A DNA stretch of 64,000 nt from JADLCB01 sp964398315 (GTDB lineage: Bacteria; Planctomycetota; Phycisphaerae; Tepidisphaerales; Tepidisphaeraceae): positions 39,957 to 103,956 of the forward strand of contig CAYNMV010000006.1 of assembly GCA_964398315.1 (NCBI GenBank), read 5' to 3'. This document shows positions 9,299 through 16,968 of the stretch, one piece after another. The stretch's first letter is position 1. Every line of letters starts with the position of its first letter. The position numbers and the translations under genes are program-made. A model generated the notes under the pieces. That model ran no database searches and was not told the origin of the DNA. It saw only the letters and a list, made by a program, of their open reading frames with translations.

Positions 9299-9412
9299 CT
9301 ATCGCGGCAGGGCGATGTGGGCCATATCCTCGATTTCGCCCTCTACGCGGCAGCCCACCAATGCGGTCGCGAACAGGCCAAGCACCAGGGCTGTAAACAG
9401 GACCTTGTACAT
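9299..9412 (-). CDS. 37-residue lipoprotein, first of a tandem pair
   Basis: The ATG is at 9412 with AAAGGAGA just ahead. The product begins MYKVLFTALVLGLFATA and has the lipobox LVGC at residues 18-21; the mature 17-residue peptide starts CRVEGEI and ends ALPR. It is the same length as the downstream paralogue, 53 bases away, and the two share the lipobox region and the EGEI motif but differ at the C-terminus. Both are probably lipid-anchored at the envelope. It diverges from the oxidoreductase gene at 9629, so its promoter should lie in 9413-9628. Confidence 0.75.
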   Translation of the reverse strand: MYKVLFTALVLGLFATALVGCRVEGEIEDMAHIALPR

Positions 9413-9628
9413 CTGAAATCTCCTTTCCCGTAAGCGGGTGAAAATGCTCCGGCCGTTTGCATGGCAACCGCCGTGCCGCTAAGCAGGAACAGGCAAATCC
9501 AGTTCGGCAGTTGAGTCCGCTGCGTCAAACCGTCCGGTGCGTCTGCTGTGCGCATCGCCGAAGGCGGCAAAATGACGTATTGCCGCATTGGGCGCAGCGG
9601 CATCTGCCGGTATCATCGCAGGCAAGTC

Positions 9629-10765
9629 ATGGCTAAACAGGCGCTTCAAGCCGATGTGCTGGTACTGGGGGAACATCCTGCTGCCTACCTCGCCGCGGCC
9701 CTGCTTCGCCACAAAAGCAAGCTGACGGTTCTCCATTCGACCGTTCCCGGCCAAGGGTGGCCCGATCGGCTGGTCCGCATCAACCCCGCACTCTTTGAGC
9801 TGCATGACCTGCTGGCGCCGCTCAAGCGAAAGCTCCGTCTCGCATCCACGTACGGCCTGCAGTTCCTCAGCCAGGATGGCCAGACCCGCAGTGAGTACCG
9901 CAGTCGCGGCATGGTGATCGGCATCACCAGTTACAAGCAGGTGCGCACCTCCCTGGCCAAGCTGGCCGAGCAGCAGGGCGTGCAGTGTTTCAACCCCCGC
10001 ACGCTGGAGATCCAGCAGGTGGATGAGGCGGGCGCGGATGTGCAACTCGGCAGCCACAGCGCCCGCGTCAGGGCATTGATTGTTGCCTGCGATCTGCCGG
10101 CGGATCAGCGGCGGCTCCTGACCATGCCATCGGAGCGCAACCCCGACCTTGGCCATCGCTATGCCTGGGTCAGGCTGCGCAGCCTGAAGGGGGTGCAGGT
10201 TGAGGCCAGGCCGCCTCTGCCGGTCTCGCTTGATCTGTTCAATCAGCAGGCCAGCGGCTGGATGCTGCTCAACGCAACGCAGGTGCAACTGGGCGTGATC
10301 ATTCCCAACACGCACGTGCGCGATATCCCGCCGGAGCGGGCGATGCAGCGGTGGATGGAGGTGCTCGAGCAGCACGGCATCCTGACCGATCCGGGCGTGA
10401 TACGCCTCAATGAGATCGAATCGCTGGATTTGCCCCTGGCCGGGGCCCTGTCGCAGGAGGGAGTTGCCAATCGCACGCTCCTGATCGGCCCGGCGGGGGG
10501 ATTTTTCAGCGCCTCAGGTGAGGATATTTACCCCAACTGCTGGAGTGCGCTCTACGCGGTGGAGGTGATGCGAAAAGCCCTGAAGGAACGCCACCTGCAG
10601 GATGCCCTTGGCGCTTTCCGCGCGCGCTGGCGCACGACCCTGGGCGATTACCTGCGCGGTCCGCAGCAGAACTTGCGATTCCTGCTGCCGCTGGTTTACC
10701 GCAACGAGGTGATGACCGCCCGCCTGGCCGAGGCGATCCTCCTGGGCAAAAGTGTGGTGCGATGA
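9629..10765 (+). CDS. FAD-dependent oxidoreductase-like protein
   Basis: A 378-residue protein from ATG 9629 (GCAGGCAAG upstream). The fold resembles the geranylgeranyl-reductase/para-hydroxybenzoate hydroxylase type: an N-terminal beta-alpha-beta (DVLVLGEHPAAYLAAALL) and a late motif LLIGPAGGFFSASGEDIYPNCWSA..A that corresponds to the GDAAG...P..GEGI FAD-ribityl motif. The first motif reads GEHPAA where GxGxxG is expected, and the acidic ribose-binding residue at the end of strand 2 is not obvious (LTVLHS), so FAD binding may be altered. No substrate is suggested by the neighbours. Confidence 0.7.
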   Translation: MAKQALQADVLVLGEHPAAYLAAALLRHKSKLTVLHSTVPGQGWPDRLVRINPALFELHDLLAPLKRKLRLASTYGLQFLSQDGQTRSEYRSRGMVIGITSYKQVRTSLAKLAEQQGVQCFNPRTLEIQQVDEAGADVQLGSHSARVRALIVACDLPADQRRLLTMPSERNPDLGHRYAWVRLRSLKGVQVEARPPLPVSLDLFNQQASGWMLLNATQVQLGVIIPNTHVRDIPPERAMQRWMEVLEQHGILTDPGVIRLNEIESLDLPLAGALSQEGVANRTLLIGPAGGFFSASGEDIYPNCWSALYAVEVMRKALKERHLQDALGAFRARWRTTLGDYLRGPQQNLRFLLPLVYRNEVMTARLAEAILLGKSVVR

Positions 10766-10988
10766 ACGTGGGCAGCGCGCCGGCGGTACGCGATCCCGCA
10801 GATGCACGGTCGCAGTGATAAAACGCGGCCAGGCCCCCATGCAGCGCAGAATGAGCACAGCACAGGATGTGCAGCGTGGGGATCGTTCCGGGTCAACGCG
10901 CCCGTTGCCTGTGTTGTCTGCTGCCACGGGCGGCCGCTCTGCTGCAATCCCGGGCGATGAGGTACCGCTTGCCCAACAGTTGGGCTCT

Positions 10989-11216
10989 TCAGCGTTCCCG
11001 GCCACTGGGCGCAGATTGATGTTCCTGACCCTGCTGGAGCCGGTTCAGGTCAGCGGAATCCGCCTGGGCCGGCATCGCAGGTGCTGGCCTGGTTTCATCG
11101 CCTGGAGGCTGCGCAGTCGCCTCATCTGCGCCTGATTTCCCGCGAAACTGTGGCGGCAGGCGCCACTGTTCATAGGAGGCGACGGGTTTGTTCGGGTCCG
11201 TCAGTTCCGTTGCCAT
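10989..11216 (-). CDS. Small Pro/Ala/Gln-rich hypothetical protein
   Basis: A 75-residue hydrophilic protein starting MATELTDPNKPVASYEQW. The start is supported by an AAAGGAG eight bases before the ATG. The sequence from residue 25 on is Pro-, Ala- and Gln-rich and probably disordered. No signal peptide or motif. It is divergent from the RbsD/FucU gene at 11313. The strong ribosome site is the main reason to accept it as a gene. Confidence 0.5.
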   Translation of the reverse strand: MATELTDPNKPVASYEQWRLPPQFRGKSGADEATAQPPGDETRPAPAMPAQADSADLNRLQQGQEHQSAPSGRER

Positions 11217-11312
11217 CGTGGGCACTCCTTTCCGAAGGGCCGATGCGATGCAATCACCGCGCCTTGAGGGAGTGTCCGCCGAGGTTAAGCTGGCACCGCA
11301 AGGAGAACCGCA

Positions 11313-11759
11313 ATGTTACGACACCGCCTGCTTCATCCGCAGATCACCGCCGCTCTTGCCCGTGCCGGCCACAGCAGCAAGGTGCTGATCTCGGATGGCA
11401 ACTACCCGCACTGGACGCGCCATGGCCCCAATGCCGAGGTGGTTTATCTCAATCTCGCGCCCGGTGAGCCGACCGTAACGCAGGTGCTGCGCGTGCTGGC
11501 CACCGCCATCCCCATCGAAGCCGCCGAGGTGATGGACTACGCCCGCACCGGCCCATACGCGCTGAATGCTGATCCGGAAATCTGGTCTGAGTTTCGCGAG
11601 CTGCTCAAGGATACCGATTGCCGTGGCGAGCTGATGAAGGTCGGCCGTTTCGCCTTCTACGAGGCTGCCAGCACCCCCGATGTCTGCCTGACCATCGCTA
11701 CCGGCGAGCAGCGCATCTACGCCAACATCCTGCTGACCATAGGCGTGGTCCGCGGGTAG
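11313..11759 (+). CDS. RbsD/FucU family sugar mutarotase
   Basis: A 148-residue protein with AAGGAGAACCGCA ahead of its ATG. It has the family pattern: H in LLHPQITAALARAGHSSKVLISDGNYP, where the His and Asp line the active site, then YARTGPYALNADPEIW and ERxxFYEAA-like GRFAFYEAA, and a C-terminal YANILLTIGVV. The length matches RbsD and FucU. It should interconvert anomers of a sugar such as L-fucose or D-ribose. It is solitary here, without transport or catabolic genes for that sugar. Confidence 0.9.
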   Translation: MLRHRLLHPQITAALARAGHSSKVLISDGNYPHWTRHGPNAEVVYLNLAPGEPTVTQVLRVLATAIPIEAAEVMDYARTGPYALNADPEIWSEFRELLKDTDCRGELMKVGRFAFYEAASTPDVCLTIATGEQRIYANILLTIGVVRG

Positions 11760-11893
11760 GCGGAACGGCAAACAGGCCCGGCACCGGGGCTGGATAGGCC
11801 CTGGCGCAACCGGGCGCTGGCAGGCCCAGTGGAGCAATCAGGCATCGCCATCGGGCAGTTGGCCAATTCTGCCGGGCGCCTGCCTGCTGGCCG

Positions 11894-12298
11894 ATGTTTT
11901 CACCCATGAGCCCCAAGCGCGCAACATTTCCCCGCTCACACCGCCTCGGAGGCCGGCTGGAGTTCGCGCGCGTGTTTGAGGCGAAGGTACGGCAGGCGCG
12001 CGGGCCACTGATGGTGTACGCCCGGCCCAATGACAAAGGGCATCATCGCATCGGCATCACCATCGGCCGGCGAGTGGGCGCTGCCACCCAGCGCAACCGC
12101 ATCAAACGCCTGTTGCGCGAGGCCTATCGCCTTTCGCGCCACGACCTGCCCGGGGCCTACGACTGGGTGATCGTCGTTCGCCCGCACACGGCTTTGTCGC
12201 TGGCTGATTATCAAAAATTGCTGTGCGATCTCGCCGCCGGCCTGCACCGGAAATGGCAGAACCACGCGCCCACCGCTCCGGGTCAGGCGCCGGCGTGA
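11894..12298 (+). CDS. rnpA: Ribonuclease P protein component
   Basis: A 134-residue protein; the start could also be the ATG at 11906. It has the RnpA core: RSHRLGGRLEFARVFEA and the RNR motif in GRRVGAATQRNRIKRLLREAYRL, followed by YDWVIVVRP. It binds the RNase P RNA and aids 5' maturation of pre-tRNA. The rpmH gene that normally precedes rnpA is not in the 134-base gap upstream. The next gene, yidD, begins 16 bases after the stop, as in the usual rnpA-yidD pair. Confidence 0.95.
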   Translation: MFSPMSPKRATFPRSHRLGGRLEFARVFEAKVRQARGPLMVYARPNDKGHHRIGITIGRRVGAATQRNRIKRLLREAYRLSRHDLPGAYDWVIVVRPHTALSLADYQKLLCDLAAGLHRKWQNHAPTAPGQAPA

Positions 12299-12314
12299 TA
12301 GGATAGCCCGCACG

Positions 12315-12521
12315 ATGTCCCGCCTGCTGATCGGCCTGGTCTATCTCTACCGCATCACCCTCGGCCCGCTCATGGGCGGCCACTGTCGTTTCCACCCCAC
12401 GTGCAGCCAGTATGCCATCGATGCCATCCAGAAGTACGGGCCCTGGCGCGGCACCTGGCGCACGATCAAGCGCCTCGCCCGCTGCCACCCCTGGGGCGGC
12501 AGCGGCCACGATCCGGCCTGA
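12315..12521 (+). CDS. yidD: Membrane protein insertion efficiency factor YidD
   Basis: A 68-residue protein with the complete family signature: LLIGLVYLYRITLGPLMG, then CRFHPTCSQYAIDAIQKYG, and a final LARCHPWGGSGHDP. YidD assists YidC-dependent membrane insertion. It is 16 bases downstream of rnpA and doubtless co-transcribed. The yidC gene that often follows is absent; a HEAT-repeat protein comes next. Confidence 0.95.
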   Translation: MSRLLIGLVYLYRITLGPLMGGHCRFHPTCSQYAIDAIQKYGPWRGTWRTIKRLARCHPWGGSGHDPA

Positions 12522-12683
12522 GAGAGGGGCAGGAAGATACCCCCAACGTCGGCCAGGGGGGCAAAATCATCCTGCACGGCGATCACGATGACGGTTGTGC
12601 CCTCAGGCTGCGCCACCGGCTGCAGGCAACTCCCCGGCCAACAATTCAACTTCCATCCCCTCCACGTCCGATAATCCAAGGAG

Positions 12684-14594
12684 ATGCTCGATCGAATCAT
12701 CGAAGCGCTGGTGGCCTCCGAGAACGAAGCGGCCGACGACCTGCTGGTTGAGGCGCTGCGGCGGGGGAACGCCTCGGAGAAGGCGGCCGTCCTCGATGCC
12801 CTGATCCGCCGCGAGGGCGTGCGCGGGCTGGGCGGGGTGATCGATTCGTTCCAGAGCCTGCCCGACAGCCTCAAGCTCGAGGTACTCAGGAATATCCGCT
12901 ACTTCCATGCCGCCCTGCGCGAATGGGGCAAGAGCGATGACTACAAGCAGCGGCTGGCGGCGATGAAACTCATTGCCCAGGGGCGGGTTGGCCGGCTCAG
13001 CTACGTGCTGTCGGAGAACATGCACCACAACGATGAGATGCTCTCCAAGGCGGCCGTCGAGGCGATCGTGGCCCTGGCGCGGTGGGTGGCCCAGGAGTCG
13101 CGCCATCTCCAGCGCCTGCCGGATGAGGAACGCAAGATCGTCTACCGCGAAATCATGGACAATCGCGGCGAGATCGAGCAGACCGTCGCCCGGGCGATGG
13201 ATGTGCACCGTGGCCGCCACGGCCAGGAGCTGCTGCGGGCGGCACTGCTGCTGTGCGACTGGCCGGGCAGCAAGACGCTGGCGATTCTGCACACCACCAA
13301 GCATGCCGGCCAGAGTCCGATGGTCCGCCGGCTCCAGCAGCCGCCGGCCAGTGAGCATGTCGAGAGCTTCCTGCTGGGGGCCAGCCACGGCGGGCTGCGG
13401 ACCCACTTCGGCGTCGCCTTCTCGCGCATCGAAGATGCGCCGGTGCTGGATGCGCTGCTGCGCAAGCCCCACTGGCTCAAGGATCACCAGTTGCAGTTGT
13501 GCATGCATCAGGTATCGCGCGGTGTCTGGTGGGACGAGAAATCGCTGGGCCAGGACATCGCCCGCCGCGAGCCGGCCGATGCAGCGCGGGTGGCCGAGTG
13601 GATCGGGGTGTCCGGCCTGCATGATGTGATGCAGGATGAGCGGCTGGGACAGGTGTATGAGCGCGTGCAGGAGGACTTTGCCGCCAAGCTGCGGCTGCTG
13701 CGCATCGCCGCCCGCAGGCCGCGCAATTCATCGGTTCACCTGCTGAAGAAGATGCTGGCCGATCGGGATGAGCGGATCGTGCGCCTGGCAGCGCGCGAGA
13801 TCGCCCGTCGCCGGCCGATGGATTACGAGAACGTGCTCATCAAGCTGATGGCCGGCGCCGCCGATTCGGTGCGGCGGGTCATCAGCCGTTCCATCGGGCA
13901 TGCGGGCTTCGAGAGCTTCTGGGATCGTTTCGACCGCCTCGACCGCTCGACCCGCCGCAACGCCGGCAAGGCGATGCTCAAGCTGCTGCCGGATGCGTCC
14001 CAGCGCCTGGCCAAGCGACTGCTGGGCGGATCGGTGCAGCAGCGGATCAAGGCGATGCAGATCACGCACGAACTGGAACTGGCCGGCGAGCTGCGGTCAC
14101 ACCTGGTGCGCCTGTGTGCCGATCCCAACCCGCGCATCCGCTCCAAGGCGGTGCAGGTGCTCGGGACGCTGCCGACACTGCCCAGCGAGGTACTGCTGGA
14201 CCGGGTGCTGCGCGACCAGGATGCCCGCGTCCGCGCCAACGCCATCGAGGTGCTGGAAGCGCGCAAGAAGACGGAATACATCCCGATGCTCACCGCCCGG
14301 GCCCGCAGCAAGCAGTCCCATAACCGCGAGCGCGCCAACGCGATCAAGGCGTTGGCCCGCATGCACGTGGGCACCGCCTCGAGCCAGCTGCTTAACATGC
14401 TGCGGGATGAACGTCCCGAGCATCGCATCAGCGCGATGTGGGCCCTGCGGCAGATCGGTGTCTGGGCGCTGCTGGGTGAGGTCGGGAACATCGCCAAGCA
14501 GGATGCCGATCTCAAGACCCGCCGCTATGCCGTGACCCTGCTGCGCGGGATCGCCGAGATGGTGGCGCAGCTCAAGAAGCGAAAGGCAGGCTAG
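12684..14594 (+). CDS. HEAT-repeat protein
   Basis: A 636-residue all-helical protein without signal peptide or membrane segment. HEAT-like repeats are clearest from about residue 355 on: DRDERIVRLAAREIARR, ADSVRRVISRSIG, DPNPRIRSKAVQVLGTLP, DQDARVRANAIEVLEAR, ERANAIKALARM and ERPEHRISAMWALRQI, with regular Arg/Ala spacing. The start has AAGGAG directly abutting the ATG, an unusually short spacing. HEAT arrays are protein-binding scaffolds; the partner is unknown. It is followed closely by a small secreted membrane protein (14655-15068), suggesting a two-gene unit. Confidence 0.85.
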   Translation: MLDRIIEALVASENEAADDLLVEALRRGNASEKAAVLDALIRREGVRGLGGVIDSFQSLPDSLKLEVLRNIRYFHAALREWGKSDDYKQRLAAMKLIAQGRVGRLSYVLSENMHHNDEMLSKAAVEAIVALARWVAQESRHLQRLPDEERKIVYREIMDNRGEIEQTVARAMDVHRGRHGQELLRAALLLCDWPGSKTLAILHTTKHAGQSPMVRRLQQPPASEHVESFLLGASHGGLRTHFGVAFSRIEDAPVLDALLRKPHWLKDHQLQLCMHQVSRGVWWDEKSLGQDIARREPADAARVAEWIGVSGLHDVMQDERLGQVYERVQEDFAAKLRLLRIAARRPRNSSVHLLKKMLADRDERIVRLAAREIARRRPMDYENVLIKLMAGAADSVRRVISRSIGHAGFESFWDRFDRLDRSTRRNAGKAMLKLLPDASQRLAKRLLGGSVQQRIKAMQITHELELAGELRSHLVRLCADPNPRIRSKAVQVLGTLPTLPSEVLLDRVLRDQDARVRANAIEVLEARKKTEYIPMLTARARSKQSHNRERANAIKALARMHVGTASSQLLNMLRDERPEHRISAMWALRQIGVWALLGEVGNIAKQDADLKTRRYAVTLLRGIAEMVAQLKKRKAG

Positions 14595-14654
14595 CCGGTG
14601 GACAGCACCGACCTGGTGAATCCGACTGGCCTGGGACACCTCCACGAGCACATC

Positions 14655-15068
14655 ATGAAGCAGTCATGGACCATCCTGATTTCCTGCGGCCTGCTGGCGG
14701 TCAGCTCGCCGGCGGTGGCCTCGCAGGAGGAGTTCTTCAAGGGGCTGGGCGGCGGGGGCAGCACCGCGCCGGTGATGGGGGGCGATCCAACCCGCCTGCT
14801 GGCGGTGATCGGCATGGCCCTGGCAGCGCTGCTGCTGATTGCCTGGCTGATTCACCTGCGCAGGAGCGCTGCTACGCGCGTGATGAATCATCCCGGCAAA
14901 CTGGTGCGCGAGGTATCGAAGAAGGTCGGCCTCAAGCCCGCCCAGATCAAGAAACTCAAGCCGCTGGCCGAGCAGGTCGAGGTCTCCAACCCGCTGGTCC
15001 TGATGCTGTGTCCCTCGCTGATGGCCCAGGCGATGAAGCAGTCGCAACACGGGAAAGCGGATAAGTGA
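14655..15068 (+). CDS. Small exported membrane protein, function unknown
   Basis: A 137-residue protein from ATG 14655, chosen because a clean signal peptide follows (KQSWTILISCGLLAVSSPAVAS); a GTG at 14598, four bases past the HEAT gene stop, would add 19 residues. After a Gly-rich linker there is one membrane helix (LLAVIGMALAALLLIAWLI) and a basic cytoplasmic tail with KKVGLKPAQIKKLKPLAEQ. The layout (exported N-terminus, helix, helical tail) suggests an adaptor between envelope and cytoplasm. Proximity to the HEAT protein hints at a physical link. Confidence 0.65.
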   Translation: MKQSWTILISCGLLAVSSPAVASQEEFFKGLGGGGSTAPVMGGDPTRLLAVIGMALAALLLIAWLIHLRRSAATRVMNHPGKLVREVSKKVGLKPAQIKKLKPLAEQVEVSNPLVLMLCPSLMAQAMKQSQHGKADK

Positions 15069-15103
15069 GCAGGGCGAGCGCGGTTCGCGAAGCGTCCAAA
15101 AAT

Positions 15104-15157
15104 AAAGTCTGAAGCCTGGAAGGCGGCGTGGTAAGCGCCTTCCAGGCTTCAGACTTT
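15104..15157. terminator. Bidirectional intrinsic terminator with perfect 22-bp stem
   Basis: Bases 15104-15125 and 15136-15157 are exact reverse complements, separated by a 10-base loop. TTTT follows on the plus side, and on the minus strand the stem is followed by ATTTTT. It lies between convergent genes ending at 15068 (+) and 15185 (-), so it terminates both. Confidence 0.92.
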
Positions 15158-15184
15158 TCAATTCCCGCCTTTGCTCACATGCAC

Positions 15185-16639
15185 TTACCGGCGGGCCAGG
15201 TCATAGTACCCGACAAAGTACAGGAAGCGGTTCTGGTTCAGCACCGGGACGTGCAGCTCGCGGGCGCGGTCGACCACGTCGAGGTATGCATCCAGCTCGC
15301 GCTGGGCGGCATCCAGCTTGGCGACGTTGACCACATCACGCAGCTCATCGGGGGTGAACTCCGGCAGTTCCGGCTCAACGCCCAGCACGACGAAGTCGGT
15401 GTTGACCGTCACCTCGTTGGCCAGGCGGCCGCCCCACTGGGTGATCAGCCGCTTGATAACTTCGGCATCAGCGCTGGTGGGCTGTCCGTTCTGGTCGATG
15501 TCGAACTGGCCGTACACCACGAAGGTGTAACGGGTGTTCTTGTCGTAGACCAGGTTGGCGATCAGGTCGCCCTGTTGCAGGATGGTACCGGTCTGCTGGC
15601 GGATAATGCGGGCTTCGCTGCTGGCCCCGCCAACGCGCACAACCTCGATGGAGGCCTTGCCCACGGGCAGGACCGGATCGCCCAGTTCATCCACATCGGT
15701 CTTGCGCGGCAGGCCCGTCGCCTTGTCGTAGACTTCGAAGGTCATGCCCGGCACGATCTGCTGCCCGCTGCCGAGGTTGATGTAAACCATGCCGTTGCCG
15801 GGGATGCTGATAATCTCCCCATCGGCCTGCATCATCGTGGCCTCGGTGGGATCGATGCGGTACTTGGCCAGGCGGTTCTGGAGATCGGCCAGGCGCTCTT
15901 CCATCTGCCGTACCCGGTCATTGAGGCTGGCAATGGTGGTGGTCTGCTGATCCATCGCCGCCTGCACCTTGGCCCGCTCATCGGCCCGGGCCTGCTCGAT
16001 CGACTGGACGGTCTGGCGCGACTGGTTGGTGGCGGTGCTGGCTTCGGCGATCGCCTTCTCAGCCGCAGCGCGCACCTGGGCGATCTGTTCATCCTTGGCC
16101 GCGAGCTGGGCCTGGTTGGCCGCAGCGGTCGCCTTGTGGGCTTCCTGCTCGGCCGCCAGATCACGCTTGAGCTGCTCCAGTTGCTGGCGGGTGGTATTCA
16201 AGGCGCTGGTCAGGGCGGACAGCGCGCCGGCCACATCCCCCTCGGGGATGCTGACCTGGGTCTCCCGGGCAGCGGCGAGGGCGGCGTTGGCCTGCTCGCG
16301 GGCGGCGGCAACCGTGGTTGCATCGGCACCGGCCAGCAACTGCGCCAGGGCATCGCGCTGGGCGATGGCCACTTCCAGCAGGGGTGTGGAGGTGCTGACA
16401 GTCGGCAGCGTGCCGGCACTGCGGACGGCCTTCAATTCCGCCAGCCTGCTGTCGGTAGGATTGGCATCACGGACCACATCGGGGATCCATACGCCACGGA
16501 AGTCTTCCAGGGCCTCCTCGGCCTTGGCGGCGCGGGTGCCGTAGTAGATCGCGAAGATCGTGGTGGTGACGAACAGGATGGCAAAGATCACGACGGCCGT
16601 AATCAACGCGCCTCGGGAACCTTGGTTTGCGGGGGGCAT
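15185..16639 (-). CDS. Membrane-anchored coiled-coil protein with BRCT-like C-terminal domain
   Basis: A 484-residue protein. The start at 16639 has GGAGG six bases upstream. A single membrane helix lies at about residues 10-32 (ALITAVVIFAILFVTTTIFAIYY). A long Ala/Gln/Glu-rich coiled coil spans about 100-260. Then comes a small beta domain (VYINLGSGQQIVPGMTFEVYD...ASIEVVRV...ILQQGDLIANLVYD) like a FlgT C-terminal/SH3-type fold. Residues 370-480 fit a BRCT pattern: FVVYGQFDI, then AEVIKRLITQWGGRLANEV, TDFVVLG, and AREL.VPVLNQNRFL. BRCT domains normally bind phosphopeptides or DNA in the cytoplasm. With few basic residues before the helix, the topology is uncertain. The function is unknown. 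Confidence 0.75.
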   Translation of the reverse strand: MPPANQGSRGALITAVVIFAILFVTTTIFAIYYGTRAAKAEEALEDFRGVWIPDVVRDANPTDSRLAELKAVRSAGTLPTVSTSTPLLEVAIAQRDALAQLLAGADATTVAAAREQANAALAAARETQVSIPEGDVAGALSALTSALNTTRQQLEQLKRDLAAEQEAHKATAAANQAQLAAKDEQIAQVRAAAEKAIAEASTATNQSRQTVQSIEQARADERAKVQAAMDQQTTTIASLNDRVRQMEERLADLQNRLAKYRIDPTEATMMQADGEIISIPGNGMVYINLGSGQQIVPGMTFEVYDKATGLPRKTDVDELGDPVLPVGKASIEVVRVGGASSEARIIRQQTGTILQQGDLIANLVYDKNTRYTFVVYGQFDIDQNGQPTSADAEVIKRLITQWGGRLANEVTVNTDFVVLGVEPELPEFTPDELRDVVNVAKLDAAQRELDAYLDVVDRARELHVPVLNQNRFLYFVGYYDLARR

Positions 16640-16968
16640 GCAGAACCTCCAGTGCTGCGACGACTCAGGGTGCAAGCTCTACGTGTGCAGGGCTGTGGGG
16701 ACGCTCGATGGCGGGGCCTCGTGTCTTTAGTCCATCCGCCGCTAATGCCGTAAATCTACCGCCCATCAACAGGTATGGTCAAGAAATCGCGCGGTTGACG
16801 ACGGCTGGCCGATGCCGGGGGCCGTCGTGGGCTCCCATGGCCCGGCGGGCGGCCGGCCGGGCAGGCATGCAATAATGTCGATAAATTGCTTCCCCGGTGC
16901 GCGGCCGCGTCCCGCCCGTGGGCCGGATCCGGGCGGGACACCGGGGGACTGGATGCACACTTGGATGC
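16640..16968. other. Intergenic region without recognisable gene
   Basis: The region of 329 bases separates the coiled-coil gene from the GH4 gene, both on the minus strand. It holds the ribosome site of the former near 16640-16650 and GC-rich sequence with short inverted repeats near 16845-16865, but no convincing open frame or RNA. Confidence 0.5.
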
